The notes under the pieces are model-generated. The model saw only the letters and a program-made list of their open reading frames with translations. It searched no databases and was not told the origin of the DNA. Both the position numbers and the translations under genes were made by a program. Of a DNA stretch of 64,000 nucleotides, positions 42,021 through 51,962 are shown one piece after another. Numbering within the stretch: position 1 is the stretch's first letter; every line of letters begins with the position of its first letter. The stretch spans positions 91,080,649-91,144,648 of the forward strand of contig CM019830.1 of NCBI GenBank assembly GCA_009763385.1, in the 5' to 3' direction. The DNA comes from Coix lacryma-jobi var. lacryma-jobi (taxonomy: Eukaryota > Streptophyta > Magnoliopsida > Poales > Poaceae).

Positions 42021-44041
42021 TGAAGGACCGAGAAGCTAACCGAAAGCGACCAGAGGGGGGGTGAATGGGAGCTTCAAAATTTCCTTCCAGAAACTAGATG
42101 CCACTGTCCCAAAATCAACCCCAAGAGCGAACCCTAGAGCTTGCTAATGTCCACGACCCTAGATATAGGGTGGATGCTTCCTAGAAGCACAGCGGGACAC
42201 TAGACAACCCTAGAAAGCCAACGCAAAAGACGGAACTCGAATCCGATCAAGAACGAACGAACCGCGAATGAAAACGCGCGAAGCTGGATCGACCGGACTC
42301 TGGCCAGCGTCCGGTCAGCAGGGACCGGACGCGTCCGGTCAACAAAAATCGGCTCTGGAACCTTACTGTTCGCGACCGGACTCACGAGTACGGAGCGTCC
42401 GGTCGAGAGCAGTGCGTCCGGTCAGAAACTACAAGCCAAGTGAACAGTACAATGAGCGAGTCCGGTCACTTAGCGAAAGGTGCGTTCGGTCAAGTCACGA
42501 ATCGAACACAGCGAAGGTGTTCATCGACCGGACTCACTGACAGCGTCCGGTCGTTCAACAGGCAGCGTCCGGTCACCCCGATTCAGGCTGTTCGTTCACC
42601 GATTCGACTCGATCTCATCCAAAACAAATCCTCTAGGGATCAAACTTGGTGAGAAGAGTCACAAAGAGTATAGTGAGCTATCTCTAAGAGATCATGGCTC
42701 GAACCTATCTCCAAATCGATGAATCGAAGAAATTCGGGGGAAGGGAGAAAACTTGACCCGAAACGAAAAATCGATCGATCTCCTAGACCGTGAGGTTAGA
42801 GGATGATTCCTTCGGTGGAAAGAAGTGCCTCACGATCTAGAACAAACCAGTTCAAACGGAATTACAAAAGATGAACCGAGCAAAGAGATCAAGCGACGGG
42901 AAAATCGTGGGGAAAAAGGGTTCCGCGAAGAACACGAACAAAACACGAATCACACCCACGAATTGCAAGCCGAAGCGCAAACACACGCTACGACAAGGAG
43001 GTTACGGCCTCCTTTCCTCAAAATCAACAGTACACAGAGTTGCAAGTCTCTCTGCGGATCTCAGCTACAGCAGGGGATGGGAGAGCAGGAAACCCTAAGT
43101 GCAGGAAGCAAATAAGATGGCTAAAACTGAGACAACTGAGATAACTGAGATGGGGAGGAGGGTGTCTCCCCTGGACTACTTATACTAACCTAGACTAAGC
43201 CTATTTCCTACTCTACCCCTCTCTAAACTAATTACAGAGCGAACCAGCTAAACCCTAAGGCTATTCTGGTCCAACCCGCGGTGGTAGGTAGATCCGACAG
43301 CCACGCCCGCTCGAACCGAAGCGTTGCCTCGACGCAACCTCTGGATCGCCGCCACGTGCCGCCCTCGCTCTGCACCCCCGGTTTTGTGGCCCAAACCGGG
43401 AAACCAGCCTTTTCCAGCAACCCCCGGTTTTGAGGCCCAAACCGGGAAACCAGCCCACCAGCCTGAGTTTTGTGGCCCAAACTCAGAAACCCGTAGCGCC
43501 CGAGTTTTGAGGCCCAAACTCGGAAACCGGCCCATCACCCGAGTTTTGTGGCCAAACTCGGAAACCATCCGCACCCAGGTTTTGTGGCTCAACCTGGAAA
43601 CCGACCACCCGTTGGTTTTTCTCTGGCTCAACCAACAAACCGGAGCTGTAGAGGGGATGCACCGCCCGTGCACCCCGTCCACCGACACGTGTCCCCAGGT
43701 CCTCGACCCGAGCAACACCATGCCCCGCAAGTCTCCGCTCGTCGTTGTCCCAGGCTGCCAGCCACCACAGCTGATCCTCAGGCACTCCGGTCCCTCAGTC
43801 CAAGCCTCACGTCCGCCCTTCACTGCTCGATACATCGGCATGGCACGTCCGCCTCACGGCACAGCCATCCTTTATCGCACCCAGTCCGTCGGCACGACAC
43901 GTCTCAACTTGACCTTCACCTTGCCCTCGATCACTGTCTCCGAGCTCGACACCTGCACAACACAAGCCAAAGAACATGCGCATCAAACCCGTTGACAATC
44001 ACTCATCACTCAGAGACTCGGCATACACCCATGTATCCGCA
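42021..44041 (-). repeat. 3' LTR of the right SIRE element
   Basis: It runs from TGAAGGACCGAGAAGC to CATGTATCCGCA, with a G-run of 7, GCGTCCGGTC-type repeats (42280-42570), the conserved stem-loop (42790-42835), a TATA-like GTATAAGTAG near 43180 on the minus strand, and hairpin units (43375-43605). Confidence 0.93.
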
Positions 44042-44052
44042 ATCTCCCCCTT
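44042..44052 (-). promoter_or_regulatory. Polypurine tract of the right SIRE element
   Basis: AAGGGGGAGAT on the minus strand abuts the LTR start TGCGGATACATG, as in the other two elements. Confidence 0.8.
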
Positions 44053-44568
44053 GATGAGTGCATTGTCAACTACACACACAAATCATAAAATGAAAGAAGA
44101 AGGTAGGAGGAAGGAGAGGAAGAGAACTCAACCAAATGACCCAAAAGCATAGCAAAGCCGAAGAAGGTCAAGTGGAAGAAGCGAGAACTTGGTCCCCAAA
44201 GACATGGGCAACGGCTCGACGCGACCAAGCAAAGCAAAGCTAGCCCTCAAGAAGAGGTAGAACAGGCTCAACACCGCTAGCAGAAAACCAATTGAAAATC
44301 GGAGCTAAAAAATGGCAAAGTGCTAGTCCCTCAAGATAGAGGCACAGAGGCTCAACACAACTAGCACGAAAACCACTCCGAACCAATTGAAAAACAATCG
44401 AAAAGTCTTCGAACCAATCGAAATCAAACTCGATGCCAAATGAGGAAAATGTTTGCTAGTCCCTCAAGATAGAGGCAACGGCTCAACACAACTAGCAAAC
44501 TCCCCTCGACAAGTGCAAGCAACCCAGGACTCCCCCTTAGGTCCAACAAGAAAAGCCGGGACTCCCCC
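44053..44568 (-). other. 3' noncoding region of the right SIRE element, left of the CACTA insertion
   Basis: It holds four CTAG-bounded repeat units with CCTCAAGA..AGAGG (44240-44500) and purine-tract-like CTCCCCCTT blocks (44520-44570). One of these blocks is the CACTA target. No coding frame is seen. Confidence 0.65.
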
Positions 44569-44571
44569 TTA
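44569..44571. repeat. CACTA target duplication TTA, left
   Basis: TTA precedes the terminal CACTA at 44572 and also follows the right terminus (55332-55334). Three-base duplications are diagnostic of the CACTA superfamily. Removing the transposon and one copy restores the SIRE text CCCCCTTAGGTCCAAC. Confidence 0.9.
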
Positions 44572-44591
44572 CACTACTAGAGAACAGGCCT
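44572..44591 (+). repeat. CACTA left terminal inverted repeat
   Basis: CACTACTAGAGAACAGGCCT mirrors 55312-55331 with two mismatches. Transposase is expected to cut at this end. Confidence 0.92.
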
Positions 44592-44639
44592 TTGGACGAT
44601 TTGCAAAATCAGCATTAGCCACGGAAAAATTTGCGCCCG

Positions 44640-44965
44640 GGACTAGAAAGTCCTTTAGCCCCGGTTGGTAACACCAACCGGGGCTAAAGCTCCCCAGCCC
44701 AACGGCTCAATTGTCAGAGGGGCCTTTAGTCCCGGTTGGTGTTACCAACCGGGGCTAAAGACCGGCCTTTAGCCCCGGGCCGTAACACCAACCGGGACTA
44801 AAGGTTTTGCCCCGGTTGGTGTATGCAGCCGGGGCTAAATGTTGGCATCTTTAGCCCCGGTTGGTAATACCAACCGGGACTAAAAGGTTTTGTTCCCGTT
44901 GGTGTACCCAGCCGGGGCTAAATGCCAACATTTAGCCCCGGCTCGGAATAAGGACCGGGGCTAAA
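44640..44965. repeat. Left subterminal inverted-repeat array
   Basis: About ten copies of TTTAGCCCCGGTTGG or TTTAGTCCCGGTTGG in both orientations are arranged as back-to-back pairs that form short hairpins. In En/Spm such motifs bind the TNPA-type protein. The array ends just before the presumed start of transcription of the first gene. Confidence 0.8.
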
Positions 44966-44974
44966 TGTCCCTCC

Positions 44975-44980
44975 CTATAT
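44975..44980 (+). promoter_or_regulatory. Possible core promoter of the first CACTA gene
   Basis: CTATAT lies just after the subterminal array, in the text CCCTCCCTATATGTTC. It is a weak TATA box, but the same arrangement of array then TATA recurs at 50230. Confidence 0.3.
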
Positions 44981-44999
44981 GTTCTTCTACCTCCAGCCG

Positions 45000-45610
45000 T
45001 GCCCGAGCTCCTGTCTTCATTTTTCTTCATTCAGTCACTGCTTGCTCTTGCTTGCTTGTTTGCTCTCTTCTCCTCCGGTGATTTTTGTTTGTTAACACAT
45101 CTCCGGCGATTGATTTATTTCATCACATCTACACCGCCATCGACTCGTTGAAAGGTTACTAGCTTAAGTTATTCATTTTTGTAGCTATTTTGAGTTCATT
45201 GACTTGATAGTTCAAATTATTAATCTAAAAACAAAATATGACCGTTTAATTAGTTTATTTTAGTCTTTTAGAGAAATGTGACCGGTTTAGAAAAACAAAA
45301 TATATAATACTTTAGTTTAGAAAATGTGACCGGTTTAATTAGTTTTTTTTGAAATAGAGATCATTTAAATCATTTGTTTACATAAAAATTAGAAATATAT
45401 AATACTTTAGTTTAGAAAATGTGACAGTTTAATTAGTTTTTTTTTGAGGAATAGAGATCATTTAAATCATTTGTTTACAGAAATTAGAAATATATAATAA
45501 TTTAGTTTACAAAATGTGACCGTTTTAATTAGTATATTTTATTATTTTGGAGAAATAGAGATCAGTTAAATTAGTTGTTTACAGAAATTAGAAATATATA
45601 ATACTTTAGT
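45000..45610 (+). other. 5' untranslated exon and AT-rich intron of the first CACTA gene
   Basis: The part 45000-45160 looks like a leader exon. The part 45230-45612 is AT-rich with about three tandem repeats of roughly 105 bases, each containing AGAAATATATAATACTTTAG and TGTGACCG. The end ACAAAACGCAG is a good splice acceptor just before the ATG at 45628. Confidence 0.5.
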
Positions 45611-45627
45611 TTACAAAACGCAGAAGG

Positions 45628-45927
45628 ATGCCTACTTGGTATGTTGTTTTCGAGGGCACCAAACCAGGTATTTACACCAGCTGGGCCGAGTGCAGTCAGT
45701 ATGTCCTCAAAGTTAAGGGAGCTGTGCATAAAAAGTACAAGTCTTTTGAGGAAGCTTCTGCAGCTCTAGATGCTTTTAACTCAAGAATCAACTCAATTCC
45801 TACTGCACCTACCCCTACCTTACCTTCCTATCCGGTTGGAGTGGCAGACAGTACATCTTGTTGGACTGTGATGTGGGAAAAATGTGCAGGTGTTGTTAGT
45901 TGCTTTGGTTGTGGCCAAGTGGATTAG
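45628..45927 (+). CDS. RNase H1-type hybrid-binding (viroplasmin-like) domain protein or exon
   Basis: The first 60 residues show WYVVFEGTKPGIYTSWAEC, then a VKGAVHKKYKSFEEASAALD stretch, which is the pattern of the RNase H1 N-terminal double-strand/hybrid-binding domain, also known as the caulimovirus viroplasmin domain. Such domains bind RNA-DNA hybrids or double-stranded RNA. The frame ends at 45927 after a Cys-rich tail (CFGCGQ). A splice donor-like CAG/GTGTTG at 45888 would not join in phase to the transposase exon at 46096, so I treat it as its own frame. It precedes the transposase on the same strand. No RNase H catalytic domain follows. Confidence 0.65.
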   Translation: MPTWYVVFEGTKPGIYTSWAECSQYVLKVKGAVHKKYKSFEEASAALDAFNSRINSIPTAPTPTLPSYPVGVADSTSCWTVMWEKCAGVVSCFGCGQVD

Positions 45928-46041
45928 GCTGCACTGTTATCTTGATGTAATAATTAATTAATTAGACAAGTTCAACTGCTACTACTTTTATGCCACCAGT
46001 GATTCTTACTAAATTTTATGTCAGACATTTTATAATTTTAT

Positions 46042-49000
46042 TTGTTTATAAGAATGAGAGATCGATATAATTATGTGATATGTCATATAATGCAGACGAT
46101 GACACGTCACTGGATGTACAATGTCGATCGTCGCTCAAAAGAGTTCATTGATGGCGTGCATTATTTTTTAAGAGTGGCTGAGGCAAACAAGCGGAATGGT
46201 TTTATGTGCTGCCCATGTGCCCTTTGTAATAATTCGAAGGAATATTCTAGCTCAAGGAGTCTTCACTCACACTTGTTCAAGTCGGGTTTCATGCCAAACT
46301 ATAGTTGTTGGACGAAGCATGGAGAAACTGGGGTTATGATGGAAGAAGGTGAAGAAGAACAATTGGACCCTGACGATGACATTATTGCTCAATACGGTGA
46401 CTTTGGTGATACTGCAATGGAGGAAGGTGAAGAAGAGGCAAGTGCAGGAGACACAGTCGCTGAAGATGATGCTCTTGGTGATGTCATTCGTGATGCACAA
46501 AGAGATTTCGAAAGTGATAAGGAGAAGGCTAAGTTTGAATGTATGCTAGAGGATCACAGGAAATTACTATATCCGTCTGCTGCAGATGGACAAAAAAAGT
46601 TAGGCACAACACTTGAGTTGCTACAATGGAAGGCACAGAATGGTGTATCTGATAAGGCATTTGGACAATTATTGAAGATTATAAAACAAAAGATGCTTCC
46701 GAAGCCTAACGAATTACCCGCCACTACGTACGAAGCAAAACAAGTGGTCTGTCCTTTGGGTTTAGAAATCCAGAAGATACATGCATGTCCTAATGACTGC
46801 ATCCTGTACCGTGGCAAGGAATACGAGAATTTGGATGAATGCCCTGTATGTAACGCGTCACGATATAAGATCAGGCGAGATGACCCTGGCGATGTTGAGG
46901 GTGAAGAACGTCCCCGGAAGAAAATCCCGGCCAAGGTTATGTGGTACGCTCCTATAATACCACGCCTGAAACGTCTGTTCAGAAACAAGGACCATGCAAA
47001 GTTGGTGCGATGGCACAAAGAAGACCGTAAGGTAGACAACATGTTGAGACACCCTGCAGATGGGTCCCAGTGGAGAGCAATAGACAGAGAATTCCCAGAA
47101 TTTGCAAAAGATGCTAGAAACTTAAGGTTTGGTTTAAGTACGGACGGGATGAATCCTTTTGGGGAACAGAGCAGTAGTCATAGCACGTGGCCTGTTACTC
47201 TATGTATGTACAACCTTCCTCCGTGGTTATGCTTGAAGCGGAAGTTCATTATGATGCTCGTGCTCATCCAAGGCCCGAGGCAGCCTGGCAACGATATCGA
47301 TGTCTACCTGAGGCCATTAGTTGAGGAACTCCTACTTTTATGGAGTAAATCAGGTGTACGTGTGTGGGATGATTACAAACAGGAACACTTTGACCTGCGA
47401 GCATTGTTGTTCGTAACAATCAATGATTGGCCTGCTCTAAGTAATCTTTCAGGACAGTCAAACAAGGGATATAATGCATGCACACATTGTTTTGATGACA
47501 TGGACAGTGTATATTTGAAAAAATGTAGAAAGGTAGTGTATCTTGGGCATCGTCGATTTCTTTCGATGAATCACCAGGTTAGAAAGAAAGGCACGCATTT
47601 TAAAGGTGAGACAGACCACCGGAGCAAGCCTCGCAACAGAACTGGGGAAGATGTACTTGAGATGATCAAGGATGTCAAAGTAGTCTTTGGAAAGGGGACG
47701 GGCAGTGAACCTGTTCCGAAAGACGCTAGGGGACACGCACCCATGTGGAAGAAGAAGTCAATATTTTGGGAGCTACCCTATTGGCATGTACTAGAGGTCC
47801 GCCACGCGATCGACGTGATGCACCTGACAAAGAATCTTTGTGTCAACCTTCTAGGATTCATGGGTGTGTATGGGAAGTCTAAGGATACACTTGAAGCACG
47901 ACAAGAGTTGCAGCGCATGAAAGAACGAGACAACCTACATCCAGAGAAGACAGATGATGGACGCCATTACTTAAGACCTGCTAGCTACACTCTTAGCAAT
48001 GAAGAGAAGGAAATCATGTTTGAATGCCTAAACAGCATCAAGGTCCCATCTGGATTCTCCTCCAATATAAAGGGAATAATAAATATGCAAGAGAAGAAAT
48101 TCCTAAACTTAAAGTCGCATGACTGCCACGTGCTTATGACGCAATTGCTTCCGGTTGCTTTAAGAGGAATTCTACCTCCACATGTACGTCTTGCCACTGT
48201 GAAGCTCTGTGCATTCCTCAATGCAATTTCTCAGAAGGCAATTAATCCACTAGAACTGGCTACTCTACAGAATGATCAATGTCTTGTGAGCTTTGAGTTG
48301 GTGTTTCCTCCATCCTTCTTTAATATCTGACACACCTCCTAGTTCACCTGGTCAAGGAGATTCATATTCTCGGTCCTGTGTTCCTACACAACATGTTCCC
48401 CTTTGAGAGGTTCATGGGAGTACTGAAAAAATATGTTCGCCAACGTGCTTGGCCAGAAGGAAGCATCGCCAAGGGCTATGGGACAGAGGAGGTCATTGAG
48501 TTCTGTGTTGACTTCATTCCTGACCTTGACCCGATTGGTGTTCCTGAATCGCGGCACGAGGGGAGGCTATGTGGAAAGGGGACACTAGGGAAGAAAACAT
48601 ATATCGGTACGGGGAATGATTATTTCAATAAAGCGCACTACACAGTTCTTCAAAACTCAACCGTGGTGGATCCATATATCGATGTACACAAGGAGTTCCT
48701 ACGATCCCAATTTCCAGAGAAGAATGAAGTTTGGATAACACGTGAGCACATGAATACTTTTAGCACTTGGTTGCGAAAGGAATGTCTGGGTAATAACAGT
48801 ATTGATGAGCAACTATATTTGTTGGCTAGGCAACCGTCATGGCACATCCTCACGTACAAAGGGTATGAGATCAATGGAAACACATTTTACACCATGGCCC
48901 AAGATCAAAGGAGCACGAACCAAAACAGTGGTGTTCGCGTAGATGCCACAGACCCATCTGGGAAGAGGCAAACATATTATGGCCGCATAGAGGAGATTTG

Positions 49001-49457
49001 GGAACTAGACTACGCACCTAATTTTAAAGTCCCTTTGTTTCGATGCCAATGGGTCAAGGCGACCGGAGCCGGAGTAACAGTTGACAAGGAGTATGGAATG
49101 ACAACAGTGGATCTCAACAATATTGGATACAAAGGTGAACCATTCGTCCTTGCTGCTGATGTGACTCAAGTGTTCTACGTGAAAGACATGTCTACAAAAC
49201 CCAAGAGAGGGAAAAATGATGATAAATCAACCAAAGAGCCCAAACGCCACATAGTTCTTTCAGGAAAAAGAAACATCATGGGAATTGAGGACAAGTCAGA
49301 CATGTCAGAAGATTATGAAAAAGATGACCGAATACCGCCCTTCAGTGTGACCAAAGACCCAAGCATCCTGCTAAATGCTGAGGAGACTCCATGGTTACGA
49401 CATGATCATGACCAAGGAACATACGTGAAGAAAAAGATCACCAGTGTACCCGCTTGA
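46042..49457 (+). pseudogene. TNP2-like CACTA transposase with a one-base frameshift
   Basis: The first frame (46042-48330) probably begins at the ATG at 46099, just after an acceptor-like TAATGCAG. It carries the N-terminal transposon-associated domain (WMYNVDRRSKEFIDG, CPCALCNN, HLFKSGF), an acidic spacer, then the Transposase_21 core with LDECPVCNASRYK, RFGLSTDGMNPFGEQ and NDWPALSNLSGQ. At about 48327 one base is missing relative to the family. The second frame (48378-49457) continues with the DUF4218-type FLHNMFPFERFMGVLKKYVR and a DUF4216-type C-terminal domain (GRIEEIWELDY, FRCQWV). The protein would excise and insert the transposon. The frameshift removes the C-terminal third. Confidence 0.85.
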
Positions 49458-49980
49458 TATATATTACAGTTTTCGTGTAACTAATAATGATTATGCATAG
49501 TCATGGTTCGTTGATGTCAGTGTCGATGCCCCACAAGTTTGGCTCCATTCTGGATTATTTTGTTGGTAGGCCTAATTGAACTACACAAATTTATCTTTTA
49601 AAATTAAATTGTAATTTAACAGTGAATTTCTCTATCGTGCATTTGGACAATAAAAGATAAACAACCCAAAATTTAACGTTCATATAATGCAAAAAATATT
49701 TTCCTATCGAGCACCAGTTGTTTCAGATATTTAAATTTAACATTATATTTTTGCATTAACAAAATATAAATTGTTATTTACATTTATATTTGTTATTATA
49801 AGAAAAGAAAAAAGAATTTATGTTACAAAATTTTCTACAATACAATAATGTAAAAGGAAACACAACTGCTATTTTTAAGTAATTTTATGCCTAATATTGA
49901 ATTTACTATGCAAGTAACAAGTATTACAACATATTAATATAGCCAAAACTTAATTCAAAACCCAAAATAAAGGCGGCAGA
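49458..49980 (+). other. Intergenic AT-rich stretch between the two CACTA transcription units
   Basis: There is no coding frame. It contains runs such as TTAAATTTAACATTATATTT and probably the 3' end of the transposase transcript. Confidence 0.4.
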
Positions 49981-50222
49981 AGATCCTTTAGTCCCGGGCC
50001 GTAGCACCACCCGGGACTAAAGGTACCTTAACCCAAAATAAAGGCGGGAGAAGACCCTTTAGTCCCGGGCCGTAGCACCACCCGGGACTAAAGGTACCTT
50101 TAGTCCCGGGCCGTAGCACCACCCGGGACTAAAGGTCCCCCTCTTTAGTCCCGGGTGGGCTTATGCACCGGGGCTAAACGTGTTTTAGTCCCGGGTGGTG
50201 CCACGGCCCGGGACTAAAGGTG
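49981..50222. repeat. Internal array of CACTA-type inverted motifs
   Basis: At least five palindromic units of the type CCTTTAGTCCCGGGCCGTAG...CCCGGGACTAAAGG lie head to head. The core matches the terminal arrays (TTTAG[TC]CCCGG), but the arm continues GGCC instead of TTGG. The array lies directly upstream of a TATA box for the second gene. Confidence 0.75.
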
Positions 50223-50229
50223 CCCCGCG

Positions 50230-50236
50230 TATATAG
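50230..50236 (+). promoter_or_regulatory. Core promoter candidate of the second CACTA gene
   Basis: TATATAG in the context CCCCGCGTATATAGGGCAC follows the internal motif array by 10 bases. The GC-rich stretch downstream would be its leader. Confidence 0.5.
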
Positions 50237-50239
50237 GGC

Positions 50240-51266
50240 ACAGGGCCCTCCTCCTTCCTCAGATCGACGTCAGAGTTTGCGCCGCCGCCTCCGTCTTCGC
50301 CGCCATCTCGTCCTCCCGCTCGGCGTCGTCCTCGGTGCCCTCGGCCTCCCTCGCCGTCCTCCGCGGTGCCCTCGGCCTCCCTTCCGCGCGCGCGGCGTCC
50401 TCAGCCACCCTCGTGTCGCCGCCGCCATCGGCCTCAGAGAGTTCCGGCCCTCGCCGTCGTCCGCGCGGTCCCTCGGCCTCCCTCGCCGTCGTTCGCGGCG
50501 CCCTCTGCCGTCGAGCTCGCTTTTGCCGCTCGCCGCCGTCGTGACATCCTCGCCATTCGCCGCCGGCCGTTGCTCCCCTTGTGCCGTCGTGTCTCGTCCT
50601 CGCCGTCGTCTCGCGGCCGCTCCGGCCGTGTGCCTCCGTCCTCGCGCTGCCGGTGAGGAGTGCCACCGCGCGTGCGTGTGTGTGTGAAGTGTTTGTGCGT
50701 GTGCGTGTGTGTGTGCACTGTGTGCAGTGTATGCATGTGTGTGTAGTGTGTAATTAAAGTGTGTGTGCACTGTGTGTGTAATAGGAAAAGGAAAATAGAA
50801 ATCCATATGAATTGCAAATAGAAAATAGTTTTTACCCTAACAAAATATTATGTTTACACACATGTAGATAAAAGAGATTGGTCGCGTTGACCGCGCCGTC
50901 CGCCGTCATCCTCACCGTGTGATCCTCACCGCAACGTGATCTTCGGCGTCGTCTGTTGTCGTCCTCACCGCGACATCATCCTCGCCGTCGTCCGTCGTCG
51001 ATCCTCTCATCAACGGTGTGTCCTTTGCATGTGTTAGATGGAGGAGGAATAATCACTTAGATAATTTGGTCTTTAGATATGTAAACATTTATTTATATCG
51101 GTCATGTATATGTTTATGAAATAATCACTTGGATATGTTTATGGAATAATCACTTGGATATGTTTATAGAATAATCGATCACTTGGATATGACTTTTCGA
51201 TCATGTCGGTAGTGTTATTTTTACGAATATAGTCTTCATGGATATATGTTATTTTTAATGTTGTCA
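50240..51266 (+). other. Leader and first intron region of the second CACTA gene
   Basis: The part 50270-50660 is GC-rich with many CGCCGTCGTC-like words. It is open in several frames on both strands, as biased sequence often is, and has no recognisable domain. The part 50670-50780 is a GTGTGTGT-rich microsatellite. The part 50880-51010 repeats CGTCCTCACCG. The part 51030-51260 is AT-rich and repeats AATCACTTGGATATG about four times. Confidence 0.45.
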
Positions 51267-51925
51267 AAACCTAGACCCCAAACCCTAAACCCTAAACCCG
51301 AAACCCCAAACCCCTAACCCTAAACCCCAAACCCGAAACCCCACTAAACCCCAAACCCCAAACCCTCAACCCCAAACCCCTAACCCTAAACACCAAACCC
51401 GAAACCCCAAACACGAAACCCTAAACACTAAACCCCAAACCCCAAACCCCAAACCCCAAACCCTAAACCCTAAACCCGAAACCCCAAACCCCTAACCCTA
51501 AACCCCAAACCCGAAACCCCAAACCCCTAACCCTAAACCCCAAACCCGAAACCCCACTAAACCCCAAACCCCAAACCCTCAACCCCAAACCCCTAACCCT
51601 AAACACCAAACCCGAAACCCCAAACACGAAACCCTAAACACTAAACCCCAAACCCTAAACCCCAAACCCCAAACCCTAAACCCTAAACCCGAAACCCCAA
51701 ACCCCTAACCCTAAACCCCAAACCCGAAACCCCAAACACTAAACCCCAAACCCCAAACCCTCAACCCCAAACCCCTAACCCTAAACCCCAAACCCGAAAC
51801 CCCAAACACGAAACCCTAAACACTAAAACCCAAACCCTAAACCCTAAACCTCAAACCCAAAACACTAAACCCTAAACCCCAAACCGTAAACCCTAAACCC
51901 GAAACCCAAAACCCGAAACCCTATG
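51267..51925. repeat. Telomere-like degenerate array inside the CACTA element
   Basis: About 650 bases consist almost only of AAACCC-type words (CCCTAAA, CCCCAAA, CCCGAAA, CCCCTAA). The perfect plant telomere unit CCCTAAA occurs many times. The array has a higher-order period: a block beginning near 51289 recurs near 51468 and 51675, each with ACACGAAACCCTAAACACTA. It ends 38 bases before the ATG at 51963. Confidence 0.9.
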
Positions 51926-51962
51926 CACGTTAGTTACAAAAATATGGTGTTTATTATCCTCC

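Noticed and set aside
48378..49457. Separate gene for the C-terminal transposase part
   Set aside because: It continues the transposase family pattern without a gap after one missing base, so it is the same gene with a frameshift.
50220..50687. 155-residue Arg/Pro-rich frame downstream of the internal CACTA promoter
   Set aside because: Frames on both strands are open through the same GC-rich, CGCC-repeating leader. There is no domain, and a GT microsatellite follows.
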